A stretch of 64,000 nt of DNA, from the NCBI RefSeq assembly GCF_001425825.1, contig NZ_LMDM01000012.1, forward strand, positions 207,582 to 271,581. Reading direction: 5' to 3'. The notes under the pieces are model-generated. The model was not told where the DNA came from, did no database searches, and saw only the letters and a list, made by a program, of their open reading frames with translations. Positions 63,977 through 64,000 of the stretch are shown here, piece after piece. The position numbers were made by a program, and so were the translations under genes. The stretch comes from Rhizobacter sp. Root1238 (GTDB lineage Bacteria; Pseudomonadota; Gammaproteobacteria; Burkholderiales; Burkholderiaceae_C). Each line of letters opens with the position of its first letter. Within the stretch, counting starts at the first letter, position 1.

Positions 63977-64000
63977 ATGCAAGCGATTCCTGACACCCTG
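63977..64000 (+). CDS. Start of a further gene, cut by the window end
   Basis: ATG followed by codons for QAIPDTL, preceded by GGGAG at good distance. In related Burkholderiales dacC is followed by a D-amino acid aminotransferase gene, and that is the best guess here; eight codons do not allow a call by sequence. Confidence 0.35.

Overview
The window is a GC-rich, gene-dense bacterial chromosome segment with no rRNA, tRNA, insertion sequence, phage or CRISPR. Gene content and order (bamE divergent from fur, hpf/ptsN/hprK, fused thiDE, phoH-ybeY, glnE, divergent hemB and hemJ, cysteine-free HemB metal site) point to a betaproteobacterium of the order Burkholderiales, probably of the Rubrivivax/Leptothrix/Methylibium type. 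That placement is inference from protein character and gene order.

Layout. 1-4004 (minus): L-rhamnose catabolism, with an aldolase/dehydrogenase fusion, an isomerase and a truncated ABC binding protein. 4290-9547: an Lrp and a LysR regulator divergent from a fused indolepyruvate ferredoxin oxidoreductase. 9878-13346: a small unknown protein, a phosphatase-like protein, phospholipase A1 and a multidomain secreted chitinase. 13512-17798 (minus): five genes for an ABC transporter, a LolA-like periplasmic protein, an outer-membrane barrel candidate and an exported alpha-helical protein, which together look like a trans-envelope export system. 17944-23523: a TPP riboswitch followed by thiC-thiO-thiS-thiG-thiDE. 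24444-29602: ExbB/ExbD, dapB, bamE, fur, hprK, ptsN and hpf.

29866-37578: corA, then a cluster that reads as a membrane-lipid and peroxide stress island: Cfa-type methyltransferase, DUF1365 protein, flavin oxidoreductase, periplasmic glutathione peroxidase, and a divergent MerR regulator carrying a CarH/LitR-like B12 domain, followed by a diiron protein and heptose adenylyltransferase. 37583-41876 (minus): glnE, a rhombosortase-like protease and an EamA transporter with overlapping stops and starts. 42024-48413: nitrilase-family amidase, fatty acid hydroxylase family protein, LysR/MDR oxidoreductase pair, acetoacetate decarboxylase-like protein with an AraC regulator, and a small unknown protein.

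48432-53438: ruvB and ruvA, separated by a three-gene copper-type cluster (DUF2946, TonB receptor, PCuAC chaperone). ruvA is coupled to a response regulator and histidine kinase. 56164-64000: phoH-ybeY, a CorA/ZntB transporter, hemB, a candidate small RNA with a strong intrinsic terminator, then hemJ, a VanZ-like membrane protein, a 2Fe-2S ferredoxin-like protein, an alpha/beta hydrolase, a penicillin-binding carboxypeptidase and the first codons of another gene.

The most interesting non-coding observations are a dispersed repeat of about 87 bp in three copies (one supplies the ribosome binding site and start codon of an ABC ATPase), helically phased TTGTC repeats at the B12-regulator promoter, a nested dyad with phased ACCA repeats upstream of the chitinase, an SD-sequestering hairpin behind the TPP aptamer, the hemB-hemJ small RNA candidate, and a recurrent -10 element set 6-7 bases before start codons that suggests leaderless transcripts.
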